64,000 nucleotides of DNA from Gudongella oleilytica. Lineage in GTDB: Bacteria > Bacillota > Clostridia > Tissierellales > Tissierellaceae. Position numbers and translations under genes: made by a program. Location of the stretch: assembly GCF_004101785.1 (NCBI RefSeq), contig NZ_CP035130.1:1116001-1180000 (forward strand), written 5' to 3'. This document shows, one piece after another, positions 10,658 to 18,284 of the stretch (positions are counted from its first letter, which is position 1; the number at the start of each line of letters is the position of its first letter). The notes beneath the pieces were generated by a model that was not told the DNA's origin, did no database searches, and worked only from the letters and a program-made list of their open reading frames with translations.

Positions 10658-12124
10658 ATGATAGGGATCATAAATAAGACTGATAAAGTTAAATACAACG
10701 ACCTCTTTGAGTTAGCAAGAGCTTTTATGCCCAGAGAACAATTTATAGAAGCAAAATCAGTTGAAGAGTATGCTTCATACCTTTGTCTTGAGCTTGAGAA
10801 TGGGAACTTTCAGGCAAGTTCCGGTGGTCTGGCTCATGATTCAGTGAGTTTTACTGCCACAACTAAAGAGATAGATATTCTGCGTGATCATGAAGCCGCT
10901 TGCAGAATTGCCGCAAAAAGGGCATATTACAGGTTGCTCAGCAACTTGACCCATAAATTATTGCCCTGGGGTATATTAACAGGTATAAGGCCGGTAAAAG
11001 TTTCTGCGGCTTTAAGAGAAAATGGTGCAACAAGCGATGAAATTGTAGAGATACTTACAAAAGGTTACTTGATTGACAATGACAAGGCAGAGCTTGCCTT
11101 AAAAATCTGTTCTATTCAAGCACCATTAGTTGATTCATTCAAGGGAAAGACCTACAGTATCTACATTGGGATACCCTTTTGTCCTACTAGATGCGTTTAT
11201 TGTTCTTTTCCCTCTGTTTCTTCTATAAATTTCCGCAACCAAATGGATCCATACATTGAAACCCTAATAAAAGAGATAAGCAGCATCCACGAAATAATGC
11301 ATGGTTGGAGGCTTGATTCAGTTTATATTGGTGGTGGGACCCCAACTGCTCTTCCAAAGTACCTTATGGAGAAGTTACTAAGTCAACTTAGAAAGATATT
11401 CGATTCATCATATGAGCTAACTGTTGAAGCAGGCAGACCTGATACAATTGATCAAGAGTATCTTATGCTCCTAAAAAAATATGGAGTAGATCGCATCAGT
11501 ATCAATCCTCAGACAATGAATTTGAATACTCTCAAACTGATCGGCAGAGATCATACCCCTGATCAAATTATTGAATCTTACAGTCTTGCCAAAGAGATAG
11601 GAATAAGCGTAGTGAATATGGATTTGATAGTAGGTTTACCAGGCGAAGGACCTGATGAAGTACGGCAGACACTTGAGAAAATAAAGGGGTTAAAGCCTGA
11701 TAACTTAACTGTTCACACCCTTTCAATGAAGAAAGGCTCAAGACTTATGGATGGATATGATACTTCTATGGAATTTGGGACAGAAAAAATTGGAGAAATG
11801 CTCAAGTTGACCAGTGAGTTCGCAGCTGAGATTGGATTGACCCCTTATTATCTATACAGACAGAAACAGATATTAGGCAATTATGAGAACATTGGCTACA
11901 GCAGACCACAAAATATATGCGTTTATAATGTAGCAATTATGGAGGAGAAACAGTCAATAATTGCAGCCGGAATGGGTTCGGTGTCAAAGATTTACAATGA
12001 GAATACAGGAGCTATAGAGAGAGTCCCAAATCCCAAGGATATAAATGGCTATATGCTTAGGATCGATGAGCTGGTTGAAAGGAGAAAAACCTTAATCGCT
12101 CAATTGGTCGGACTCGCAGATTAA
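10658..12124 (+). CDS. hemZ: Coproporphyrinogen dehydrogenase HemZ-type radical SAM protein
   Basis: The 488-residue radical SAM protein has an N-terminal region of about 160 residues typical of the HemZ subfamily. The cluster motif CPTRCVYC is at residues 175-182, followed by YIGGGTPTAL. The HemN-like C-terminal part includes GYSRPQNICVYN. The family assignment is firm. Whether it oxidises coproporphyrinogen or acts as another HemN-like enzyme cannot be told, since no other haem gene is in the window. The start is weak: the nearest purine-rich stretch is GTAGAGATAAAAG. Confidence 0.88.
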   Translation: MIGIINKTDKVKYNDLFELARAFMPREQFIEAKSVEEYASYLCLELENGNFQASSGGLAHDSVSFTATTKEIDILRDHEAACRIAAKRAYYRLLSNLTHKLLPWGILTGIRPVKVSAALRENGATSDEIVEILTKGYLIDNDKAELALKICSIQAPLVDSFKGKTYSIYIGIPFCPTRCVYCSFPSVSSINFRNQMDPYIETLIKEISSIHEIMHGWRLDSVYIGGGTPTALPKYLMEKLLSQLRKIFDSSYELTVEAGRPDTIDQEYLMLLKKYGVDRISINPQTMNLNTLKLIGRDHTPDQIIESYSLAKEIGISVVNMDLIVGLPGEGPDEVRQTLEKIKGLKPDNLTVHTLSMKKGSRLMDGYDTSMEFGTEKIGEMLKLTSEFAAEIGLTPYYLYRQKQILGNYENIGYSRPQNICVYNVAIMEEKQSIIAAGMGSVSKIYNENTGAIERVPNPKDINGYMLRIDELVERRKTLIAQLVGLAD

Positions 12125-12128
12125 TCTA

Positions 12129-12158
12129 TTGACACAAATCCTTTTAATATCATATAAT
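12129..12158 (+). promoter_or_regulatory. aspS promoter
   Basis: TTGACA (12129-12134) and TATAAT (12153-12158) are separated by 18 bases. Both boxes match the vegetative sigma consensus exactly and lie just upstream of the T-box leader. Confidence 0.85.
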
Positions 12159-12167
12159 ATGAGCAAT

Positions 12168-12392
12168 TACAGATAATGGCAAGGATAGGAACCAGTAATC
12201 AGATCAATGAGGTAAAGAGAGTCAGCGAATGGTGAGAGTTGACCCTTACATCTGACGAAGACAACCTGGAGCCTGCGGATCTACCGCACGTGGGAAGCGT
12301 TAAAAGAAGAGTGAGGATAGCCTAATTAGGGTGGTACCGCGAGATTGCCTCTCGTCCCTGAAAATCAGAGATGAGGGGCTTAATTTATTTTT
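12168..12392 (+). promoter_or_regulatory. T-box leader, probably Asp-specific
   Basis: Leader RNA that senses uncharged tRNA. The conserved T-box AGGGTGGTACCGCGA lies at about 12328-12342. Stem I occupies roughly 12170-12280 and contains GAC triplets at 12254-12256 and 12260-12262. Either would specify aspartate, in agreement with aspS downstream. The antiterminator region overlaps the terminator that follows. The 280-base gap between hemZ and aspS is filled by promoter plus T-box. Which GAC is the specifier cannot be settled by eye. Confidence 0.92.
12347..12392 (+). terminator. T-box-controlled terminator
   Basis: A 14-base arm starting GCCTCTCGTC (12347) pairs with the arm ending GAGATGAGGGGC (12379), with one mismatch. 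TTAATTTATTTTT follows. It is the off-state of the aspS T-box. Confidence 0.85.
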
Positions 12393-12406
12393 AGGAGGGA
12401 GAAAAA

Positions 12407-14191
12407 ATGGGAGAAAGAATGGGAAACCTGAGAAGAAGCATGATGTGTGGAGAACTCAGCATCAGTGATGTTGGCAAGGAAGTTACCTTAATGGGTTGGG
12501 TTCAAAGAGAAAGGAATCTTGGAGGGCTGATGTTCGTAGATCTCAGGGACACCACTGGGATCTCGCAAATAGTGTTTGATGATAGCGTACCGAGGGAACT
12601 GATTGAAAAGGCCGAAAGCATAAGAGCTGAATATGTAATAGCTGTAAAGGGTATCGTAAGGGAAAGACAGTCGAAGAATCCAAACATGGCTACAGGTGAT
12701 GTTGAGCTTCTTGTCTCTGAACTAAAGATACTTGATGAAGCCGAAACTCCCCCGATCTACATTAAGGATGATGACAACGTTAGTGAATCAATGAGATTGA
12801 AATACAGATATCTCGACCTTAGAAAACCTGGGATGCAGAGCAATCTTAAGCTTAGAGCTAAGGTAGCGAAAACAGTGAGGGATTTCTTTTATGAAAATAG
12901 ATTTGTTGAGGTGGAAACTCCCGTTCTTACTAAGCCAACACCTGAAGGGGCGAGAGACTACTTGGTACCAAGCAGGGTGAATCCTGGCCAGTTTTATGCA
13001 CTTCCCCAATCACCTCAGCTTCTTAAACAATTGTTGATGGTTTCGGGCATGGACAGATATTACCAGATTGTAAAATGCTTTAGAGACGAGGACCTAAGGG
13101 CAAACAGACAGCCTGAATTTACCCAGATAGATATAGAGATGAGCTTTGTTGAGGTAGATGATGTTCTTTCGATGAATGAAAAGCTTATGAAAAGACTATT
13201 CAAAGAGATAAAGGGAATCGACATAGAACTGCCTCTTAGAAGGATGTCCTATGAAGAAGCAATGAAAAGATTTGGGGTGGACAAACCAGATTTAAGGTTT
13301 GGATTCGAACTGAACGATATTTCAGATATTGCATCGAAGTCTCAATTTAAGGTATTTTCTGATGCAGTAGCCAATGGTGGAGCTGTTAAAGGTATCAACC
13401 TTAATGGTTATGGCGAAAGCTTTACAAGGAAAGATATAGCTTCCCTGGAGGATTATGTTAAAACCTATGGCGCTAAGGGTCTGGCATGGATTAAGGTGAC
13501 CAAAGAAGGAATAACCTCTCCCATAGGGAAATTCTTCAGTGATGCAGATATGAGTACACTTCTTTACAGATTCGATGCTAAGGAAGGCGATCTTATACTT
13601 ATTATTGCTGATAAGCTGTCCGTTGTATCTGACAGCCTTGGCAATCTTAGAAATGAGGTTGCCAAGAGACTTGGGATACTCAGGGATGACCATTATGAAA
13701 TGCTTTGGATCACGGAGTTCCCATTACTGGAATATGATGAGGATGCGAAGAGATACGTTGCAAAACATCATCCATTCACTCACCCGGTGGAAGAGGATAT
13801 TGAGTTACTGGAGAGCAATCCGGATAAGGTCAGGGCAAAGGCATATGATTTGGTTATAAACGGAGATGAAATGGGTGGAGGCAGCATAAGGATAAATAAT
13901 TCCGGGCTTCAAAGCAGAATGTTCAAGGCTCTCGGTCTTAGTGAGGAAGAAGCACAGGATAAATTCGGTTTCCTTTTGGAAGCATTCAGGTACGGGACCC
14001 CTCCCCATGGTGGGATTGCATTTGGTTTGGATAGGCTTATAATGTTATTCTCGGGATCGTCAAACATAAGAGATGTTATCGCATTTCCCAAAACTCAGTC
14101 TGCAACATGCTTGATGACTGGTGCACCAACACATGTTACTGCGGAGCAGTTAACTGAAGCCCATATAAAGGTCGATGTGGATAATGAATAA
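12407..14191 (+). CDS. aspS: Aspartyl-tRNA synthetase
   Basis: Class II synthetase that charges tRNA-Asp, and possibly tRNA-Asn, in the cytoplasm. The 594 residues show the bacterial layout: N-terminal OB anticodon-binding domain (GWVQRERNLGGLMFVDLRD), class II motif 2 region (RCFRDEDLRANRQPEFTQ-type, here KCFRDEDLRANRQPEFTQI), the bacterial GAD insertion domain at about residues 300-420, and motif 3 near the C-terminus (PHGGIAFGLDRLIML). The ATG at 12407 follows AGGAGGGA by 6 bases; an alternative ATG lies 12 bases on. Expression is controlled by the T-box upstream. Confidence 0.97.
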   Translation: MGERMGNLRRSMMCGELSISDVGKEVTLMGWVQRERNLGGLMFVDLRDTTGISQIVFDDSVPRELIEKAESIRAEYVIAVKGIVRERQSKNPNMATGDVELLVSELKILDEAETPPIYIKDDDNVSESMRLKYRYLDLRKPGMQSNLKLRAKVAKTVRDFFYENRFVEVETPVLTKPTPEGARDYLVPSRVNPGQFYALPQSPQLLKQLLMVSGMDRYYQIVKCFRDEDLRANRQPEFTQIDIEMSFVEVDDVLSMNEKLMKRLFKEIKGIDIELPLRRMSYEEAMKRFGVDKPDLRFGFELNDISDIASKSQFKVFSDAVANGGAVKGINLNGYGESFTRKDIASLEDYVKTYGAKGLAWIKVTKEGITSPIGKFFSDADMSTLLYRFDAKEGDLILIIADKLSVVSDSLGNLRNEVAKRLGILRDDHYEMLWITEFPLLEYDEDAKRYVAKHHPFTHPVEEDIELLESNPDKVRAKAYDLVINGDEMGGGSIRINNSGLQSRMFKALGLSEEEAQDKFGFLLEAFRYGTPPHGGIAFGLDRLIMLFSGSSNIRDVIAFPKTQSATCLMTGAPTHVTAEQLTEAHIKVDVDNE

Positions 14192-14900
14192 TGCTTTCAT
14201 AAGATCATCCTATCTGCTTGGTTCAGAGGGTATGGAGAGACTTGGAAACAGCAAGGTGGCTATTTTTGGCATTGGAGGAGTTGGGTCCTATGCTGCGGAG
14301 GCTTTAGCCAGAACTGGAATAGGAAGCTTGATTCTGATAGACTATGATACAATTGATGTTACTAATATAAATAGACAGATCCATGCAACTTCAAAGACTG
14401 TTGGTTTGCCTAAGGTCGATGTTATGAGAGATAGGCTGCTGGAGATAAATCCTGGGTTGATAATAGAAGCGATTCAGGAGCGATATACAAAAGACACAAG
14501 ACAAGAGTTTTTGGATCCTTCATTTGACTATATTATTGACGCTATAGATATGGTATCATCAAAGATAGATTTGGTTACAAGTTCGCTTGAAATGGGTATA
14601 CCTATCATAAGCTCAATGGGAGCAGGTAATAAGCTTGATCCTACAGCTTTTCTGGTCAGCGATATATACAATACCAGGGTATGTCCATTGGCAAGGGTCA
14701 TGAGAAATGAGCTTAGAAAAAGAGGAGTCAAGGCTCTTAAGGTTGTTTATTCGCCAGAAGAACCTATTGATGTGAATCTGGGGGATATCGACAGAAGAAA
14801 AGCGATACCAGGCAGTGTTTCATTTGTCCCTTCAGTTGCAGGACTAATACTTGCCGGTGAGGTAATCAAGGATATAGCTTTAAGGGAGGAGGATATGTAG
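14184..14900 (+). CDS. tcdA: tRNA threonylcarbamoyladenosine dehydratase
   Basis: ThiF/E1-like enzyme that dehydrates t6A-37 of tRNA to the cyclic form ct6A using ATP. The 238 residues include the nucleotide-binding motif FGIGGVGSYAAEALARTG near residue 25. DYDTIDVTNINRQ, and the CPLARVMRNELRKRGV region characteristic of TcdA, follow. I prefer the ATG at 14184, because AAAGG lies 11 bases upstream; an in-frame ATG at 14175 is possible. The start overlaps the aspS stop, so the two are probably translationally coupled. Confidence 0.9.
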   Translation: MNNAFIRSSYLLGSEGMERLGNSKVAIFGIGGVGSYAAEALARTGIGSLILIDYDTIDVTNINRQIHATSKTVGLPKVDVMRDRLLEINPGLIIEAIQERYTKDTRQEFLDPSFDYIIDAIDMVSSKIDLVTSSLEMGIPIISSMGAGNKLDPTAFLVSDIYNTRVCPLARVMRNELRKRGVKALKVVYSPEEPIDVNLGDIDRRKAIPGSVSFVPSVAGLILAGEVIKDIALREEDM

Positions 14901-14901
14901 T

Positions 14902-15324
14902 ATGGAACAAATCGGATATGTGACTGGTTTTGTGGGCGACAACAAGGTACAGCTTGAAGTAAAGAGGACAGCTGGGTGAGGCAGTTGTAAAGGCTGCGCA
15001 AGTTCTTGCGAGGAAAAACCCCACTATGTTGTGCTCAAGAATAATATAGATGCTAAGCCTGGAGATTTCGTTGAGCTTCAGGCAATACAAAAAAATATAA
15101 TGAAGTATATAACAATAATTTACATGATTCCCTTCGCATTTTTGATAATGGGGATCATCGTAGGAAACTTGATATTCAAAGGTGCTGACACTGCTAACAA
15201 GGAGCTTTCGAGCTTCGGAGTAGGGATTGTTTTTCTTGCTATCGCTTTTTTTGTCATTAGAATCATAGATAGAAGCTTTGCCAAGAAGGATGAAAGTGTC
15301 ATAGTTATGACTAGAAAGCTATAG
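14902..15324 (+). CDS. rseC: RseC-family membrane protein, probable selenoprotein (in-frame TGA)
   Basis: Reading from the ATG at 14902, with GGGAGGAGG 10 bases upstream, the frame meets TGA at 14977-14979 and continues open to 15324, 140 residues in all. The protein has the SoxR-reducing/RseC layout: a short N-terminal beta region, a Cys-rich motif, then two membrane spans (about residues 72-95 and 106-125). The motif reads TAGUGSCKGCASSC, where U is the TGA. Family members have Cys-x2-Cys-x2-Cys with the first Cys at this position, so the TGA stands exactly for a conserved redox cysteine, and a SECIS-like hairpin follows. RseC proteins act with Rnf/Rsx electron-transfer systems in other bacteria. 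A nonsense mutation of TGC or TGT is the alternative. A gene finder would report only the 97-residue fragment from 15031. Confidence 0.8.
14977..14979 (+). other. In-frame TGA, candidate selenocysteine codon (residue 26)
   Basis: The TGA is in frame with both the upstream start and the downstream conserved part of the RseC-family gene. It takes the place of the first cysteine in the C-x2-C-x2-C motif. Other genes here, such as tgt and plsY, end in TGA, so the code is not one with UGA as tryptophan. Confidence 0.7.
14980..15013 (+). promoter_or_regulatory. Putative bacterial SECIS element
   Basis: CGCAA (14997-15001) pairs with TTGCG (15006-15010) around the loop GTTC. CT (14994-14995) pairs with AG (15011-15012) across a single bulged G. 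The stem starts 17 bases after the TGA and the loop 22 bases after it, with G as first loop base. That fits the bacterial SECIS pattern I know (apical loop about 16-37 bases downstream, G among the first two loop bases). Confidence 0.6.
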
Positions 15325-15336
15325 GGGGGATCTGAC

Positions 15337-15591
15337 TTGACTGACAAGGATTCTTTGATAGTTAGACTTAGGAGAATAGAAGGCCAAATTAAGGGTATAC
15401 AGAAAATGGTCGAGGAGGATAAATTCTGCGGTGATATCCTGATACAGATTTCTGCTTCAAGAAGCGCACTTAACAATGTAGGCGGGCTTATCCTTGAGAA
15501 CTATATGAAGCATTGTTTACTCGAGTCACCTGACGGTAAAGAGCAGGATATGGATAAACTAATTGAAATTATGCTGAAGTATACCAAGTAA
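15337..15591 (+). CDS. CsoR/FrmR-family repressor, CstR-like
   Basis: DUF156-family DNA-binding repressor of 84 residues, all-helical (IVRLRRIEGQIKGIQKMVEE). The sensor cysteines are C31 (KFCGDIL) and C60 (KHC). In copper-sensing CsoR a histidine stands four residues before the second cysteine; here that position is Tyr56. The C31/C60 pair without the histidine resembles CstR, which senses persulfide or polysulfide by disulfide or polysulfide crosslinking. The start is TTG at 15337, behind GGGGGG, 12 bases after the RseC-like gene, so the two are probably one operon. The target genes are not known. Confidence 0.85.
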   Translation: MTDKDSLIVRLRRIEGQIKGIQKMVEEDKFCGDILIQISASRSALNNVGGLILENYMKHCLLESPDGKEQDMDKLIEIMLKYTK

Positions 15592-15654
15592 AAGGCTTGC
15601 GTTGGATGAAGGGCATAGGGGTTAATCAAAATTGATTCGGGAGGAGCCGTGTGT

Positions 15655-16884
15655 ATGGATTTTACAAACTTAGCAAAGACAGATCCTAAGATGATGGAAA
15701 TAGTACAGAGAGAAATCGACAGGCAAAATAAGCATATTGAGCTCATTGCATCAGAAAATTTCGTATCAGAAGCGGTTATGGAGGCGATGGGCAGCCAATT
15801 GACAAATAAATATGCAGAGGGATACCCAAATAAGAGGTATTATGGCGGCTGTGAGATAGTAGATCTTGCAGAAGAATTAGCCATAGAGAGATTAAAACAG
15901 CTTTTTGGAGCTGACCATGCAAATGTTCAGCCTCATTCCGGTTCAAATGCAAACCTTGGAGTTTATTTTGCATTTCTGAAGCCTGGTGATAAAGTACTTG
16001 GAATGAACCTTTCCCAAGGTGGACATTTGACTCATGGCAGTCCTGTAAACATTTCAGGCGTTTATTATAATTTCGTTGCATACGGTGTAGATCCGGTGAC
16101 GGAGATTATAGATTACGATGCTGTGAGAGAAATTGCAATAAGAGAAAAACCGAAAATGATAGTTGCAGGTGCAAGTGCTTACCCCAGAGAAATAGACTTC
16201 TCAAAGTTTAAGGAAATCGCTGACGAGGTAGGAGCATACCTAATGGTTGATATGGCTCACATAGCAGGACTCGTTGCTGCTGGACTTCATCAGAATCCTG
16301 TCCCTTATGCTGATTTTGTTACAACAACCACCCATAAGACCTTGAGGGGCCCCAGGGGAGGAGCTATTCTGTGTAAGGCTGAATATGCAAAGATGATCGA
16401 TAAGGCAATCTTCCCAGGTATCCAAGGAGGTCCTTTGATGCATGTTATTGCTGCTAAGGCAGTGGCATTTGGTGAGGCACTAAAGGATGACTTCAAGGTC
16501 TACCAAAAGCAGATCATAACCAATACCAATGCATTGGCTGAAGGCCTGAAGGAATTTGGATTCAGGTTAGTGAGTGGAGGAACAGACAATCACCTTATTC
16601 TGATTGACGTTCGAAATAAAGGCTTGACAGGCAAGGCTGCAGAGGCTATGCTAAACGAGGTAGGTATGGCAACCAATAAAAATACCATCCCAAATGATCC
16701 AGAGAGTCCATTTGTAACAAGTGGGATCAGAGTCGGTACGGCGGCCATGACGACAAGAGGTATGAAGGAAGTCGAAATGAAGGAAATTGCAGAGCTGATA
16801 AATCTTGCATTAAGTCCAGAAAGTGATAAGGACATGGTCAAACAAAGAGTGTATGACCTATGCGATAAGTTTCCTCTCTATTAG
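15655..16884 (+). CDS. glyA: Serine hydroxymethyltransferase
   Basis: PLP enzyme converting serine plus tetrahydrofolate to glycine plus methylene-tetrahydrofolate. The 409 residues include the conserved [21 protein letters not shown], the N-terminal substrate region [13 protein letters not shown], and the PLP-lysine motif [15 protein letters not shown] near residue 224. I prefer the ATG at 15655, eight bases after CGGGAGGAG; a GTG two codons earlier is too close to the site. A terminator follows. Confidence 0.96.
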   Translation: MDFTNLAKTDPKMMEIVQREIDRQNKHIELIASENFVSEAVMEAMGSQLTNKYAEGYPNKRYYGGCEIVDLAEELAIERLKQLFGADHANVQPHSGSNANLGVYFAFLKPGDKVLGMNLSQGGHLTHGSPVNISGVYYNFVAYGVDPVTEIIDYDAVREIAIREKPKMIVAGASAYPREIDFSKFKEIADEVGAYLMVDMAHIAGLVAAGLHQNPVPYADFVTTTTHKTLRGPRGGAILCKAEYAKMIDKAIFPGIQGGPLMHVIAAKAVAFGEALKDDFKVYQKQIITNTNALAEGLKEFGFRLVSGGTDNHLILIDVRNKGLTGKAAEAMLNEVGMATNKNTIPNDPESPFVTSGIRVGTAAMTTRGMKEVEMKEIAELINLALSPESDKDMVKQRVYDLCDKFPLY

Positions 16885-16890
16885 TCCAGG

Positions 16891-16930
16891 AATTTAGCCT
16901 ACAGTCATCTGTAGGCTCTAAATTTTTTAT
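16891..16930 (+). terminator. Terminator after glyA
   Basis: AATTTAGCCTACAG (16891-16904) pairs with CTGTAGGCTCTAAATT (16909-16924) around TCAT, with small bulging, and runs into TTTTTT. Confidence 0.88.
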
Positions 16931-16946
16931 TCAGGTGGTAATCTAA

Positions 16947-18284
16947 ATGGAAATTACAAATATCAGGGAATCAAGGAATATAATTGAGGACGTCGTCATT
17001 GGCAGTATAGCTGATGAGCTTGGAATAGATCCTGGGGACATTCTCGTTAGCATAAACGACAAACCGGTGAGGGACGTAATAGATTACAGGTATCTTATAT
17101 CTGATGAGCTGCTTGATATTGTCATTGAAAAAAAAGACGGAGAGCTTTGGGAATTTGAGATTGAGAAGGATTTTAATGAGGATATTGGTATTATATTTAC
17201 AAATCCTTTGATAGACAAAGCAAAGACCTGTCAGAATAAATGTATGTTCTGCTTTATAGATCAGTTGCCGCAAAACATGAGAGATACTTTATATTTTAAG
17301 GATGATGATTCGCGGCTGTCATTTTTACAGGGTAATTTTATCACCATGACAAATATGAATGAGGACGACATTCAAAGAATAATTGACTATAAACTAAGCC
17401 CAATCAACGTTTCGGTGCATACTACAAATCCTGAACTAAGAATCAAAATGCTAAGGAACAAAAAAGCCGGAGCTATCTTTGATACTCTTAAGAGGTTCCA
17501 TGAAGCTGGACTGGAGATGAATTGTCAGATAGTGCTTGTCCCTGGGGTGAATGATGGTTTAGAGCTAAAGCGAACAATAAGCGACCTTTCTTCTTTGTAT
17601 CCATCGATAAATTCAGTGGCTGTTGTTCCAGTGGGCATAACAAAATACAGGGATGGATTGGATTCGCTGCAAATATATGATCAAGAGTCTGCTTCTAAGC
17701 TAATAGAACAGATTGATGAGATGCAGCATGAGTATCTTGAGAGTCATGGCACAAGATTTGTCTTTGCTTCCGACGAATTCTATTGTGTATCAGGCAAGGA
17801 GCTGCCGGATCATGATTTTTATGAGGGCTTTCCTCAGTACGAAAATGGAGTGGGTTTGTTAAGATCCTTCTCTTATGAATTGGTGGAAGCATTGGATGGT
17901 ATAAATGTGATCCAATCAGATAAATGACTTCTTATCGCTACGGGAAAGCTTGCATCGAACTTCATGAAAAACATGTCAGAGATGGTTATAAATAAGATAT
18001 CGGGTCTAATAATTGATGTCATTCCAATCAAAAACAATTTCTTTGGCGAGACGATAACAGTTTCTGGACTTATAACCGGCGGAGACCTGGTTGACCAAGT
18101 AAGAGGAAGTGAAGAATACGACGCTGTTTTTATTCCAAAGTCGATGATGAAAAGAGACGAGGACATATTCCTGGATAATATGACATTTGGTCAAGCAAGT
18201 GAATTCCTGATGAACAGGCTTAGATTAGTGCCTGTAGATGGTAGAGAGTTTTTAGAATCAATTATGAAAGAGGTGAGGTCGTGA
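16947..18284 (+). CDS. DUF512 radical SAM protein, interrupted by in-frame TGA
   Basis: Clostridial family next to der: an N-terminal PDZ-like domain (DELGIDPGDILVSINDKPV), the radical SAM motif CQNKCMFC at residues 95-102, and a C-terminal DUF512 domain (FFGETITVSGLITGGDLV). The frame stops at TGA 17925-17927 (codon 327) and then continues open, in the same frame, to 18284, for 445 residues in total, which is the normal family length. The residue at the TGA is usually basic or variable in my recollection, so a nonsense change from AGA or CGA, or a sequencing error, is likelier than selenocysteine. No convincing SECIS hairpin follows. The last 4 bases overlap der. The function of the family is unknown. 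Confidence 0.8.

Noticed and set aside
15592-15654. A riboswitch in front of glyA
   Set aside because: The gap of about 60 bases is too short for a glycine or tetrahydrofolate riboswitch and shows no matching core.
14977-17927. A variant genetic code with UGA as tryptophan, to explain both in-frame TGAs
   Set aside because: Several genes end in TGA (tgt at 973, plsY at 20184, yggT at 24482) and tryptophan is always TGG in conserved positions, so the standard bacterial code holds.
17928-17980. A SECIS element behind the DUF512 TGA
   Set aside because: Only 3-4-bp pairings such as GCT/AGC are visible, with loops that do not fit the bacterial pattern.
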